Below are positions 1 to 6,648 of a DNA stretch of 16,500 nucleotides, piece after piece. A program made the position numbers and the translations under genes. Under the pieces are notes generated by a model that worked only from the letters and a program-made list of their open reading frames with translations, searched no databases and was not told the DNA's origin. The stretch's first letter is position 1; every line of letters starts with the position of its first letter. This DNA is from Thermoplasmatota archaeon (lineage in GTDB: Archaea; Thermoplasmatota; Thermoplasmata; Methanomassiliicoccales; Methanomassiliicoccaceae), in assembly GCA_022709105.1 (NCBI GenBank), contig JAKIXL010000012.1, positions 3,477-19,976 of the forward strand, given 5' to 3'.

Positions 1-357
1 CCTGCGGAGCTCATGTCCCGGGCTCTGCTGGGAGCATGCCGCCCAGAGGATGAGGGCTCGCTGTGGCTGTGCGCCAGATGCATGGGCTGTTCTGAGAGGT
101 GCCCGTCCGGTGCGGAGCCGGGGGAGGTCATCGCCCTACTACGGGAGAGGACGGCAGGTGGAGGCAACGTGCCCTCATACCTGGTGGACGAGGCCAAACG
201 GTTCGCGACCACCGGGATGTGCTTTCCCAGGACCGGCATGACCAAGAAGCTCAGGAAGGAGCTGGGCCTGCCGGACGGTGAAGTGAGCGCGAGGGCTCTC
301 GGGGAATGCTCGGAGATCGTGCGCCTCACCGGCCTTCGGAGGTTCGTCCGTGAATGA
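1..357 (+). CDS. hdrC: CoB-CoM heterodisulfide reductase subunit C (HdrC), 3' part, truncated by window start
   Basis: The frame is open from the first base of the window, so this is the C-terminal part of a protein that begins upstream; the ATG at 13 is internal. A ferredoxin-type motif CARCMGCSERCPSG (C-x2-C-x2-C-x3-CP, codons 20-30 counted from 13) is followed by a helical tail, as in the second [4Fe-4S] site of HdrC. In the family, HdrC relays electrons from HdrA to HdrB, where CoM-S-S-CoB is reduced. The next gene is hdrB, which overlaps it by 8 bases, the usual hdrCB order. The first cysteine motif of HdrC should lie upstream of the window. A related iron-sulfur subunit of another Hdr-like complex is possible, but the hdrB neighbour favours HdrC. 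Confidence 0.88.
   Translation, partial: PAELMSRALLGACRPEDEGSLWLCARCMGCSERCPSGAEPGEVIALLRERTAGGGNVPSYLVDEAKRFATTGMCFPRTGMTKKLRKELGLPDGEVSARALGECSEIVRLTGLRRFVRE
338..343 (+). promoter_or_regulatory. Ribosome binding site of hdrB
   Basis: GGAGGT lies inside the end of hdrC, six bases before a GTG codon at 350. It supports GTG 350 as the hdrB start and suggests coupled translation of the two subunits. Confidence 0.7.
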
Positions 358-1183
358 GCGTTTCTATCTTTTCTCCGGCTGCCTGATCCCTACCCGTTTG
401 CCCTTCTTGGAGGCGTCCTCCTGCTTCGTGCTCGACCGGCTGGGCATAGAATATGAGCATCTGCCGGACGCGGCATGCTGCGTGGAGCCCATCGGACTGC
501 GGACCATGGCCAAAGATACTTGGCTGGCCTCCGCGGCGCGCTTGCTTGCCATAGCCGAGGAGGATGGCAGGGACATCCTCACGCTGTGCAACGGCTGCTA
601 TATGTCCCTGCGGGAGGCGTCCCACGCTCTAAGGGACGCTTCGCTCCGACGGCAGGTCAACAGGACCTTAGGTGCCATCGGGCGCGAGTATCGCGGCACT
701 GTCTCAGTCCGACACTTGCCCGGAGCATTGCTGGAACGGGAGGACGATGTGCGGAAGGCCGTCGCCCGACCGATGAACTTGAGACTAGTGTCCCATCCGG
801 GTTGCCATATGGTCCGGCCAAGCGCCGTGCTGGGGCTCGATTCGTCCTTCCGCCCAGCGGTCGTGGACCGCATCGCCTCGTGGACCGGAGCGAGGGTCGA
901 AAGAACGGATGATTGGCCGAGCTGCTGCGGCGGCGGCCTTGCAGGCATAAGCGAGGAACTGTCATCGAGAATGCTGATCGGCCCGTCTGAACGCTATATG
1001 TCATCTGGAGCTGCGGCGGTCCTTACCCCTTGCCCGTTCTGCTTCGTGCAGTTCGATATTAAGCAGAAGAGTGGCCTGCCTGTGCTGTATCTAGCGGAGC
1101 TGCTCGCTCTGGCCATGGGCGCTGCCCCCGAAAGCATAGGGATGCAGCATCACCGCAAGAAGGTCAATGTTCAAGGGATGTAA
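350..1183 (+). CDS. hdrB: CoB-CoM heterodisulfide reductase subunit B (HdrB)
   Basis: This 277-residue protein carries two complete cysteine-rich CCG domains: C11, C43-C44, C80-x2-C83 and C152, C192-C193, C228-x2-C231. Spacing of 31 and 35 residues in the first set and 39 and 34 in the second fits the family pattern that binds two noncubane [4Fe-4S] clusters. In HdrABC, HdrB is the catalytic subunit that reduces the CoM-S-S-CoB heterodisulfide at the end of methanogenesis. Translation starts at GTG 350, supported by GGAGGT six bases upstream, and overlaps hdrC by 8 bases. The 3' end overlaps the convergent nadC by 20 bases. Length is close to the usual 280-300 residues. The conserved double CCG arrangement makes the family certain; assignment to the classical methanogenic complex rests on the hdrC neighbour. 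Confidence 0.93.
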   Translation: MNERFYLFSGCLIPTRLPFLEASSCFVLDRLGIEYEHLPDAACCVEPIGLRTMAKDTWLASAARLLAIAEEDGRDILTLCNGCYMSLREASHALRDASLRRQVNRTLGAIGREYRGTVSVRHLPGALLEREDDVRKAVARPMNLRLVSHPGCHMVRPSAVLGLDSSFRPAVVDRIASWTGARVERTDDWPSCCGGGLAGISEELSSRMLIGPSERYMSSGAAAVLTPCPFCFVQFDIKQKSGLPVLYLAELLALAMGAAPESIGMQHHRKKVNVQGM

Positions 1184-1988
1184 TGTCGAGGGACAGGTCG
1201 GCCGCTCTCGCCGAGTGAGTGAGCCACCCCAGCGATATTATGTCGACCGAGGCCGCGTAGTCCGGCGCGGTGATGGGAGTGATGCCTCCGGACGCCTCCA
1301 CCAGGATGCGGGGGTCGATGGCCTTGATCTCATCCCGGCAATCCCCGGCCTCCTTCGGCGCCATGTTGTCCACGAGGATTATGTCCGCTCCGGCCTCGGC
1401 CGCTTCCCGCGCTCCCTCGAGGGAGGTGACCTCCACCTCCACCTTCTTCGTGAACGATGCTTTCTTCGCGGCCTTCACCGCGGCCGAGATGGAACCGACC
1501 ACGGCCAGGTGGTTGTCCTTGATCAGTATGCCGTCGTCCAGCCCGAAGCGGTGCGGGTCGCCGCCGCCCAGGACCACCGCCTTCTTTTCATACCGCCGGA
1601 AGCCGGGGGTCGTCTTCCTCGTCCCGGCTATTATGATCCCCGGGTTCCTTTCCCGGCAGGCCGCCAGCACCTCGCTGGTCGCTGTGGCGATGCCTGACAT
1701 GCGCATGAGCATGTTAAGCGCGACCCTCTCTCCCGACAAGATGGAGCGAAGGTCCCCCTCCACCTCCAGAACCGCGGTGCCGGAGCACACCCTATCCCCG
1801 TCCCGGACCAAGGACCTTGTTCTGAGCCCGAGGATGGAAAACGCTTCCGCAGCCTCCTCCAGACCGGCGATCACGCAATCCTGCCGCGCGATTACCTTGC
1901 CTGATCCCCTGCGGTCCCCGATCAGCGCTTCGGAGGTGATGTCGCCCCGACCGATGTCCTCGCGGAGGAACTCCCTGATGCCGCCCAT
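1164..1988 (-). CDS. nadC: Nicotinate-nucleotide pyrophosphorylase (quinolinate phosphoribosyltransferase)
   Basis: NadC converts quinolinate and PRPP to nicotinate mononucleotide, CO2 and pyrophosphate in de novo NAD synthesis. Family motifs are all present: LREDIGRGDIT (8-18), ERVALN (87-92), TRKTTPGFR (123-131), GGGDPHRFGLDD (141-152), IKDNH (156-160), EVEV (184-187), DNM (207-209), EASGGI (231-236) and LTHS (256-259). The 274 residues match the usual length and no active-site residue looks lost. The start is ATG 1988; the only upstream in-frame sequence soon meets a stop. It lies 39 bases after the beta-CASP RNase gene on the same strand. A weak TATA-like stretch about 26 bases before the ATG could give a separate leaderless transcript. 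nadA and nadB are not in the window. Confidence 0.96.
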   Translation of the reverse strand: MGGIREFLREDIGRGDITSEALIGDRRGSGKVIARQDCVIAGLEEAAEAFSILGLRTRSLVRDGDRVCSGTAVLEVEGDLRSILSGERVALNMLMRMSGIATATSEVLAACRERNPGIIIAGTRKTTPGFRRYEKKAVVLGGGDPHRFGLDDGILIKDNHLAVVGSISAAVKAAKKASFTKKVEVEVTSLEGAREAAEAGADIILVDNMAPKEAGDCRDEIKAIDPRILVEASGGITPITAPDYAASVDIISLGWLTHSARAADLSLDITSLEH

Positions 1989-2027
1989 GGCCCAGGAATC
2001 AGGCGACGGGTTAATGAACCTTTATCG

Positions 2028-3278
2028 TCAGATCTCGATCTCCTCGTCCGTCTTGGGCAGCAGGACCTTGATCCCGTCCTGCTCGATGTCCCTGGCCAAC
2101 GGCTCACGGTCATCGGAGTGCATGATCACGACCTTTTCCGGCTTGCAGGCCCTGACGAACGCGAGCAGCTCCGCATGGTCCGCATGGGCGCTGAGATCGA
2201 ACTTCTTGACCTCGCACTTGATTCGCACCGGATGGGGTATCTCCTCCTTGCTGGCTTGAACGTTAATCACGCCCTCGTTCAGCAGCATGTTCCCGTTGGA
2301 GCCCTCCACCTGGAAGCCGCTGAGCAGCACCGCGCTCTTGCTGTCGTTCTTCACATCGTCGATATAGCTCAATACCGGACCTCCGTCCAGCATCCCTCCG
2401 GTGGTGACGATGACCTGGGCCTCTCGGCGCGCCCTGTAGCGGTCCTGAGGGGTGCGGACCTCGTTGAACTTGCGCTTCGCGGCCTTGAGTGCCTTCACGT
2501 TGCGGATGTACTCCGGGCGGTCCAAGTACATCCGGCTTATGGTCTTCCCCATCCCGTCTACCCACATATTGTACTTAAGGTCCTTCAGGATGAGCATCAG
2601 CTCCTGGGTCCTCCCAACGGCGAAGCAGGGCAGGATCGCCCTTCCGCCCCGCTCTACCACCTCTTTCACCTTCTCGATGAGCTCATGCTCGGTCTTCAGG
2701 CGGTCAGGGTGAAGGCGTCCGGAGTAGGTGCCTTCGATTATCAGGTTATCGCACTTGACAGGATGGGCCCCCCATACCAGCCGCATGTTGTAGGTGTGCA
2801 TGTCCCCGGTGAACACCGTGGTCTGTTCCCCCTTGAGCTCGTACATCGCCGCTCCGGGCAGATGGCCGGCGGGGTGCAGCGAGACCTCGAAGCCCCCGAC
2901 GTCCATGATCTCCCCATAGGTCATGGGGGTGAAGTTGCGCATCATGGCCTTGATGTCAACGTCGTCGTACGGTTTTGGATATCCTTCGATGTCAGCGATC
3001 TTCAGGGAATCGCGCACCAGAAGCTCTGCCACATCCACCGTGATGGGCGTCGCCACTACCTCAGTGTCGTACTTGCCACATAGCCAGGGCATCATGCCGC
3101 AGTGGTCCAGGTGACTGTGGGTCAGGAAGGCCATGTCCACGGGGGGCGCGGCCAATGGATAAGATGGGGGCTTTGACGCGGTCATGCCGTACTCGAACAG
3201 AAGGGTGGCCCCTTTATTGTGGACGAGCATGCCCATGCGGCCGACGACGTCGGCGCCACCTAGGAACTTGATCTTCAT
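2028..3278 (-). CDS. Beta-CASP metallo-beta-lactamase ribonuclease (archaeal CPSF2-like)
   Basis: The protein (416 residues) has the metallo-beta-lactamase core with HSHLDH at 54-59, a metal histidine in HPAGHLPGA (135-143) and TGD (157-159). The beta-CASP motifs follow: the acidic motif in EGTYSGR (182-188), the histidine in SAHADH (363-368) and a final histidine at 387. This is the pattern of RNA-specific nucleases related to CPSF73 and RNase J, acting on mRNA ends or in decay. There is no N-terminal KH extension, so it resembles the short archaeal CPSF2 group rather than the KH-containing CPSF1; assignment within the group is inferred from length. The ATG at 3278 has a strong GGAGGT site six bases upstream. 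It follows the YjbQ-family gene by 15 bases and precedes nadC by 39, suggesting cotranscription. Confidence 0.9.
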   Translation of the reverse strand: MKIKFLGGADVVGRMGMLVHNKGATLLFEYGMTASKPPSYPLAAPPVDMAFLTHSHLDHCGMMPWLCGKYDTEVVATPITVDVAELLVRDSLKIADIEGYPKPYDDVDIKAMMRNFTPMTYGEIMDVGGFEVSLHPAGHLPGAAMYELKGEQTTVFTGDMHTYNMRLVWGAHPVKCDNLIIEGTYSGRLHPDRLKTEHELIEKVKEVVERGGRAILPCFAVGRTQELMLILKDLKYNMWVDGMGKTISRMYLDRPEYIRNVKALKAAKRKFNEVRTPQDRYRARREAQVIVTTGGMLDGGPVLSYIDDVKNDSKSAVLLSGFQVEGSNGNMLLNEGVINVQASKEEIPHPVRIKCEVKKFDLSAHADHAELLAFVRACKPEKVVIMHSDDREPLARDIEQDGIKVLLPKTDEEIEI

Positions 3279-3284
3279 TTTGAT

Positions 3285-3290
3285 ACCTCC
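3285..3290 (-). promoter_or_regulatory. Ribosome binding site of the beta-CASP RNase gene
   Basis: On the minus strand GGAGGT sits six bases before ATG 3278 in the 15-base gap after the upstream stop codon. It fixes the start and indicates reinitiation on an operon mRNA. Confidence 0.75.
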
Positions 3291-3293
3291 TTT

Positions 3294-3713
3294 TCATTCT
3301 CCGATTATTTGCATAATGATCATTCTATCCCTTCCACGGTTATCCAGTTCCATGAGCACCACCTGTTGCCAGGTGCCCAGATCCGGTCTTCCCTCGTGGA
3401 AAGGGACCGTCAGAGATGTACCGAGGAAAGCGGACCGTATGTGGGAGTGGCCGTTCCCGTCCCCCCACCGCAGGTGATGCTCGTACTCGATATCCTTTGG
3501 AAAGGAGCGCTCCAGCGCATCCCTCATGTCCCTGCGGAGACCTTCCTCGTTCTCAATGGTGAACAGCGCGGCGGTGGAATGGCCGACGAAGACGCAGGCA
3601 AGGCCTTCCTTGAACCCTGATTCCCTCACCGCACTGACGAGCTCCTCGGTGAGGTCGAGGATGTCGCCTTCCGCAGAGGTCCTCAGCGTGAGAACCTTCC
3701 TAAAGCTACCCAT
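3294..3713 (-). CDS. YjbQ/UPF0047 family protein (secondary thiamine-phosphate synthase type)
   Basis: The product has the UPF0047 signature: GHSTAA (44-49), DGNGHSH (85-91, probable metal and phosphate site), GTWQ (113-116) and a C-terminal R-x5-IIGE-like strand. E. coli YjbQ has weak thiamine-phosphate synthase activity, but the cellular role in archaea is not established. I chose ATG 3713 (139 residues) over ATG 3740 (148 residues). The family normally begins three or four residues before the first beta strand. A TATA-like element centred near 3752 also predicts transcription starting around 3726, downstream of the longer start. The gene appears to be first in a minus-strand unit with the beta-CASP RNase gene and nadC. 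The start choice is an inference; family membership is clear. Confidence 0.88.
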   Translation of the reverse strand: MGSFRKVLTLRTSAEGDILDLTEELVSAVRESGFKEGLACVFVGHSTAALFTIENEEGLRRDMRDALERSFPKDIEYEHHLRWGDGNGHSHIRSAFLGTSLTVPFHEGRPDLGTWQQVVLMELDNRGRDRMIIMQIIGE

Positions 3714-3747
3714 GGCTCTCTCTTCATCAGGGCTAGCCATAGAAGGG

Positions 3748-3756
3748 TATATTAAA
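3748..3756. promoter_or_regulatory. TATA-like element between divergent genes
   Basis: The AT-rich stretch TATATTAAA stands out in GC-rich surroundings. Read on the minus strand it would start transcription near 3726 for the YjbQ-family gene. Read on the plus strand it would start near 3779 and give the HTH gene a leader of about 65 bases. Use in both directions is inferred. Confidence 0.5.
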
Positions 3757-3807
3757 TTGATGCCATGGGAAGGGGCCGCCCTAAGGACTCCTTCGAGAGA
3801 CCCATAG

Positions 3808-3834
3808 GGCCAACTGGCCTGGACGCCCGGGCGT
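3808..3834. repeat. Two adjacent inverted repeats before the HTH gene
   Basis: GGCCA-AC-TGGCC at 3808-3819 is followed three bases later by the perfect 12-base palindrome ACGCCCGGGCGT at 3823-3834. The second ends nine bases before ATG 3844. They could be an operator for the HTH protein encoded next to them, or leader hairpins; the sequence alone does not decide. Confidence 0.6.
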
Positions 3835-3843
3835 TCGGGAACT

Positions 3844-4254
3844 ATGCAAAGAAAGAAGGAAAGTTTTTTTTATGTCCGCGGTTTGAGAGCGATTGTGCCT
3901 GAGAATATCGACCTGAGCATGCTGCGCCATAGGGCTTACGAAGAAGATAGGGTCTGGCTGTCCTCGGCCTTCCGGGTCAAGCTCATCAAGGATGGCATAG
4001 AGAAGGCCGGAAGCATTAACCAGCTCGGCAGGGCCCTAGGCTACCGCTCCAGGGTCCATCCCGGATGGAGCATCCGTCAGATCCTCATAGGAAAGCAGCC
4101 CTTCCCTCTTGAGCGATTGAAGGCGTTCTCCGAATTCCTTGATTATCCCTTGGAAGACATAATGCGCCATCGTACCCAGCACGGTGCAGTGACCTTGGAC
4201 AGCACAAGGCGGGCCCTTGATGCTTATGGGATGCGCTACTTCATTCCCCGCTGA
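3844..4254 (+). CDS. Small helix-turn-helix protein, function unknown
   Basis: A 136-residue basic protein. Residues about 45-108 look like a Cro/C1-type helical bundle: AGSINQLGRALGYRSR gives the first two helices of an HTH, WSIRQILIGKQPFPLERL the recognition and following helix, and LDYPLEDIMRH the last. I do not recognise a named family. It may bind DNA, and two palindromes lie directly upstream, which would fit autoregulation (inference). The start is uncertain. ATG 3844 gives the full length but has no ribosome site. GTG 3895 would give 119 residues and lies about 26 bases after a T-rich TATA-like run (3863-3873) preceded by purines, a good leaderless arrangement. Either start keeps the HTH intact. 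A T-rich stretch follows the stop codon. Confidence 0.72.
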   Translation: MQRKKESFFYVRGLRAIVPENIDLSMLRHRAYEEDRVWLSSAFRVKLIKDGIEKAGSINQLGRALGYRSRVHPGWSIRQILIGKQPFPLERLKAFSEFLDYPLEDIMRHRTQHGAVTLDSTRRALDAYGMRYFIPR

Positions 4255-4262
4255 AAGGGACG

Positions 4263-4270
4263 TTTTCTTT
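4263..4270 (+). terminator. Possible T-rich terminator after the HTH gene
   Basis: TTTTCTTT begins eight bases after the stop codon, as expected for archaeal T-tract termination. No hairpin precedes it. Confidence 0.3.
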
Positions 4271-4273
4271 CCG

Positions 4274-4284
4274 TCTAATATAAT
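4274..4284 (+). promoter_or_regulatory. TATA box for the membrane protein gene
   Basis: CTAATATAATA is centred near 4279, predicting initiation around 4305. That is downstream of a possible GTG start at 4291 and just before ATG 4312, which is why ATG 4312 is preferred. Confidence 0.55.
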
Positions 4285-4311
4285 ACGGTAGTGATTTATA
4301 GTCTCAGCGAG

Positions 4312-5100
4312 ATGCCTCTAGCGTCGGACATCCGTCCGACTGCAGGGATGGGAGTGCTCTTACGTAAAGGGTCCAGGATTCGGGACGAGACCACTAGCTC
4401 GCTCGTTCACAATGGAGTATACCACCTCGCGGACACTTATGACGATGAGGAGGCCAGGAAGTTCGACGGCCCCATCGTTTATAGCTTCTGGAGCGCGGTC
4501 AAGTACACTTTCACGCTGTCCCTCATCCTTTGGTGGCTCCCCATCTTTGGCCAGATGATCGCGGGTTATGTCGGAGGCCGTCGCGCCGGAGCACCTTTCA
4601 AAGGCATGATGGCCGCCCTGATCCCAGTGATATTCATCTTTGCCATAAGCACACTGGTGAATGCTGGAATAATCCCCACTGTTTACTTCGGTGTCGACCT
4701 GACCCCTGAGGCGGTGGTCGTGGCCATAACCGGCTATGTGCCGATCATCGAGCCGTATGTGGCGTTCGTCAACATGTACCTAACCTCGTTCTTCACCTCG
4801 CTCCACTCCACGGCGAGCCTTGGGCTGGACAGCTACGTTACGACGGTGGCCTTCTCTTACATCGGCGGGGTGCTGTCCCAGCAGACCCACCGCGAGATGC
4901 TGCTGCTCTCCAGGATGAGCAGGGGGACCCGGACCACGGTCGTCCTCGAGGGCAACACCTTCACCACCGCCCAGCGCGAGCCCGTTGGGCGGCGGAGGGG
5001 GCGGGGCTTCGAGGACCTGCAGATCATCGACGCGGAGCATGACGGTGCGGACGGCATGCCGAGGACCATGCGATCGGCGAAGAGGGCCTTGTACGAATAG
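4312..5100 (+). CDS. Multi-pass membrane protein ending at an in-frame TAG, family not recognised
   Basis: From ATG 4312 to TAG 5098-5100 the product has 262 residues. About 60 soluble residues rich in charge are followed by hydrophobic segments at roughly 66-88, 99-121, 134-160 and 173-188. A Gly-rich cytosol-like loop GYVGGRRAGAP joins the first two. A basic, hydrophilic tail begins after residue 190. No catalytic motif is visible and I do not recognise the family. GTG 4291 would add seven residues, but a TATA box centred near 4279 places the transcript start after it. The frame does not decay after the TAG: 57 further sense codons with coding-like composition run to TGA 5272-5274, which would give about 320 residues. 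The true product may be that longer protein, with TAG read as pyrrolysine, or the gene may carry a recent nonsense mutation. Confidence 0.75.
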   Translation: MPLASDIRPTAGMGVLLRKGSRIRDETTSSLVHNGVYHLADTYDDEEARKFDGPIVYSFWSAVKYTFTLSLILWWLPIFGQMIAGYVGGRRAGAPFKGMMAALIPVIFIFAISTLVNAGIIPTVYFGVDLTPEAVVVAITGYVPIIEPYVAFVNMYLTSFFTSLHSTASLGLDSYVTTVAFSYIGGVLSQQTHREMLLLSRMSRGTRTTVVLEGNTFTTAQREPVGRRRGRGFEDLQIIDAEHDGADGMPRTMRSAKRALYE

Positions 5101-5274
5101 GAGGAGGACCTCCTGCCCATTGCTCCAAAGGAGCGCAAGGCGCTGCGGGAGAGGGCGCAGAGCATGGCTCGCGAGCAGAGAGGGGTGGAGAGAAGGATGG
5201 CCCGCAGGATGATCGAGGAGGAGCGGCCAGAGCGGCGGCCTAGTGGGGAGAAGAGAGATTGGGAGTTCATTTGA
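5098..5274 (+). other. In-frame TAG and 57-codon coding-like extension of the membrane protein
   Basis: Translation continues in the same frame after TAG 5098-5100 with EEDLLPIAPKERKALRERAQ and ends with GEKRDWEFI before TGA 5272. By hand count, GC at codon positions 1, 2 and 3 is about 67, 47 and 79 %, the order expected for real coding sequence in a GC-rich genome. The peptide is strongly charged (Glu and Arg) and helix-prone, continuing the character of the tail before the TAG. Alternatives are pyrrolysine insertion, a recent nonsense mutation, or a separate 36-codon gene from ATG 5164. No other gene overlaps this stretch. Confidence 0.55.
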
Positions 5275-5306
5275 ACGTTCGGTCCTCAGCTAGGTGCACC
5301 CCGAAC

Positions 5307-5315
5307 TCTTTTATA
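5307..5315 (+). promoter_or_regulatory. TATA box of tfs
   Basis: CTTTTATAC is centred near 5312, predicting a start of transcription around 5338. That leaves about 12 bases containing GAGGAAAAG before ATG 5350. Confidence 0.6.
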
Positions 5316-5349
5316 CAAGCATATTTTGTCGAGTCTAGGCGAGGAAAAG

Positions 5350-5688
5350 ATGTTCTGTCCCAAGTGTGGCGGTCTGCTCAGGGCCAAAGAGGGCAGCAGG
5401 ACCGAGTTCGTATGTCCAAGCTCCAAGTGCGGTTTTGAGCAAAACGCCAAAGACCTCACGAAGGAAGGTGGGGCCACCAAGGTCAAGATCGATATGAAGA
5501 GAAGCGAGGTCGAGGACTGTCCGGTGGTCGATGCCATCGAAGGGGTGATGCCTAAGACCGCGGTCCCCTGCCCCAAGTGCGGCCACAACGAGGCATATTG
5601 GTACCTTCGTCAGACCAGGAAATCGGATGAGCCGGAGACCACCTTCCTGACCTGCTGCAAGTGCGGCCACAAATGGCGCAAGTACTGA
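5350..5688 (+). CDS. tfs: Transcription elongation factor TFS (TFIIS/RPC11-like cleavage factor)
   Basis: TFS stimulates RNA cleavage by backtracked archaeal RNA polymerase. The 112-residue protein has an N-terminal zinc ribbon (C3-x2-C6, C22-x4-C27) and a C-terminal TFIIS-type ribbon (C74-x2-C77, C102-x2-C105). The hairpin between the last two pairs carries the acidic tip D93-E94 in KSDEPETTF, which reaches the polymerase active site. The start is ATG 5350, giving the usual opening MFCPKCGG; a TTG at 5326 in the same frame lies upstream of the predicted transcription start. The gene precedes pcn by 81 bases on the same strand, a pairing of transcription and replication factors. Nothing appears damaged. 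Confidence 0.95.
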   Translation: MFCPKCGGLLRAKEGSRTEFVCPSSKCGFEQNAKDLTKEGGATKVKIDMKRSEVEDCPVVDAIEGVMPKTAVPCPKCGHNEAYWYLRQTRKSDEPETTFLTCCKCGHKWRKY

Positions 5689-5709
5689 CCCAGCTCGCCC
5701 TAGGCAAGG

Positions 5710-5717
5710 TTTATCAT
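5710..5717 (+). promoter_or_regulatory. Possible TATA element of pcn
   Basis: TTTATCAT preceded by purine-rich CAAGG would start transcription near 5740 and leave about 30 bases of leader carrying the pcn ribosome site. Weaker than the other TATA boxes here. Confidence 0.4.
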
Positions 5718-5758
5718 GGACCACATGTTTACCTAAAAAAACCATTAGGAGCTTATTT

Positions 5759-5763
5759 GGAGG
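5759..5763 (+). promoter_or_regulatory. Ribosome binding site of pcn
   Basis: GGAGG lies six bases before ATG 5770. Confidence 0.7.
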
Positions 5764-5769
5764 GAGTTC

Positions 5770-6507
5770 ATGTTTCACGCCAAGATCAAGTCCGAGACGC
5801 TCAAGGGGGTCGTTGACGTGGTCTCGACCCTCGTCGACGAGGCCAAGTTCAACATCGATGCTGACGGTATGGAGCTAAAGGCGGTCGATCCCGCACACGT
5901 CGCGATGGTCGACCTCAAGGTCCAGAGGTCGGCCTTCGAGGAGTTCTCTGCTGACGAGACGGAGCTGGGCATCGATCTTGACAAGATCAAGGAGGTGCTG
6001 CGCCTCTCGCGTGCGGGCGACATCATCGAGATGGAGCAGGACGAGGCCAAGAACCGCCTGGTGCTCAATGTCGGGAACATCACCAGGAGGATGAACCTGG
6101 TGGACACTGCGGGCATGAGCGACCCGAAGGTGCCGAACCTCAATCTGCCGGCCAAGATCACGGTGACCTCCGATGAGCTGCAGAAGGGCATAAGAGCGGC
6201 TGAATCGGTCTCCGACCACATCGCCCTCAACGCGTCCCCGGAAGGCTTCGAGATGTACTCCGAGGGAGACACCGACTCGGTGAGCCTCAAGCTCCCAAAG
6301 GACCTCCTGATATCCCTGGATGTTTCCGAGAAGGTAAAAAGCCTGTTCCCGCTGGACTATTTTTCCAACATGGTGCGATCGATCCCCGCCGGCTCGGTAG
6401 TGACCATCAATCTCGGTTCCGACTTCCCGGTGAAGCTGGAGTTCGATATCGCGGACAAGCAGGGAAGCGTGGACTATCTCCTCGCCCCGAGGATCGAGAG
6501 CGATTGA
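5770..6507 (+). CDS. pcn: DNA polymerase sliding clamp (PCNA)
   Basis: PCNA forms a trimeric ring that tethers replicative polymerases, ligase and Fen1 to DNA. The 245 residues match the family length, and the two-domain fold is visible. The N-terminal half contains DGMELKAVDPAHVAMVDL, the classic PCNA strand-helix signature. The acidic central part is followed by the interdomain loop around 115-130 (SDPKVPNLNLPAKI). The C-terminal half ends in GSVDYLLAPRIES, the tail next to the PIP-box binding pocket. The ATG at 5770 has a good GGAGG site. It lies downstream of tfs and may share its transcript. A pyrimidine-rich stretch follows the stop. No anomaly is seen. Confidence 0.97.
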   Translation: MFHAKIKSETLKGVVDVVSTLVDEAKFNIDADGMELKAVDPAHVAMVDLKVQRSAFEEFSADETELGIDLDKIKEVLRLSRAGDIIEMEQDEAKNRLVLNVGNITRRMNLVDTAGMSDPKVPNLNLPAKITVTSDELQKGIRAAESVSDHIALNASPEGFEMYSEGDTDSVSLKLPKDLLISLDVSEKVKSLFPLDYFSNMVRSIPAGSVVTINLGSDFPVKLEFDIADKQGSVDYLLAPRIESD

Positions 6508-6517
6508 GCGCCTCGGT

Positions 6518-6540
6518 CCTTTCTAAAAATTCCTTTCCTC
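6518..6540 (+). terminator. Possible pyrimidine-rich terminator after pcn
   Basis: Two T-rich tracts (CCTTTCT and TTCCTTTCCTC) flank an A5 run shortly after the pcn stop, plausible for archaeal T-tract termination before the transketolase promoter. Confidence 0.35.
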
Positions 6541-6601
6541 CCATTCTCATTAACCTTGGAATCAGCATCGGATGATGGGTCTGGCCCCGCCTCGGAGTTC
6601 A

Positions 6602-6617
6602 TAAAAACTTATTTAAC
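6602..6617 (+). promoter_or_regulatory. BRE/TATA promoter of the transketolase operon
   Basis: An A-rich BRE-like stretch leads into CTTATTTAAC centred near 6612. Initiation is predicted around 6638, about ten bases before GTG 6649. This excludes the in-frame TTG at 6556 as the start. Confidence 0.6.
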
Positions 6618-6648
6618 ATGGACCCATTATTGTCCATCTCCGCCCGGG

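Noticed and set aside
1270..2259. Long plus-strand open frame opposite nadC and the end of the beta-CASP gene
   Set aside because: It is antisense to clear genes, rich in Ser, Arg and Pro, has no recognisable motif and follows from GC-rich codon bias.
2118..3083. Long plus-strand open frame opposite the beta-CASP RNase gene
   Set aside because: Same reasoning: a mirror of a conserved gene, without its own promoter or ribosome site.
5326..5349. TTG start for TFS
   Set aside because: It lies before the predicted transcription start, and the family begins at MFCPKCG (ATG 5350).
6556..6648. TTG start extending the transketolase N subunit by 31 residues
   Set aside because: The extra stretch contains the BRE/TATA promoter and would exceed the usual family length.
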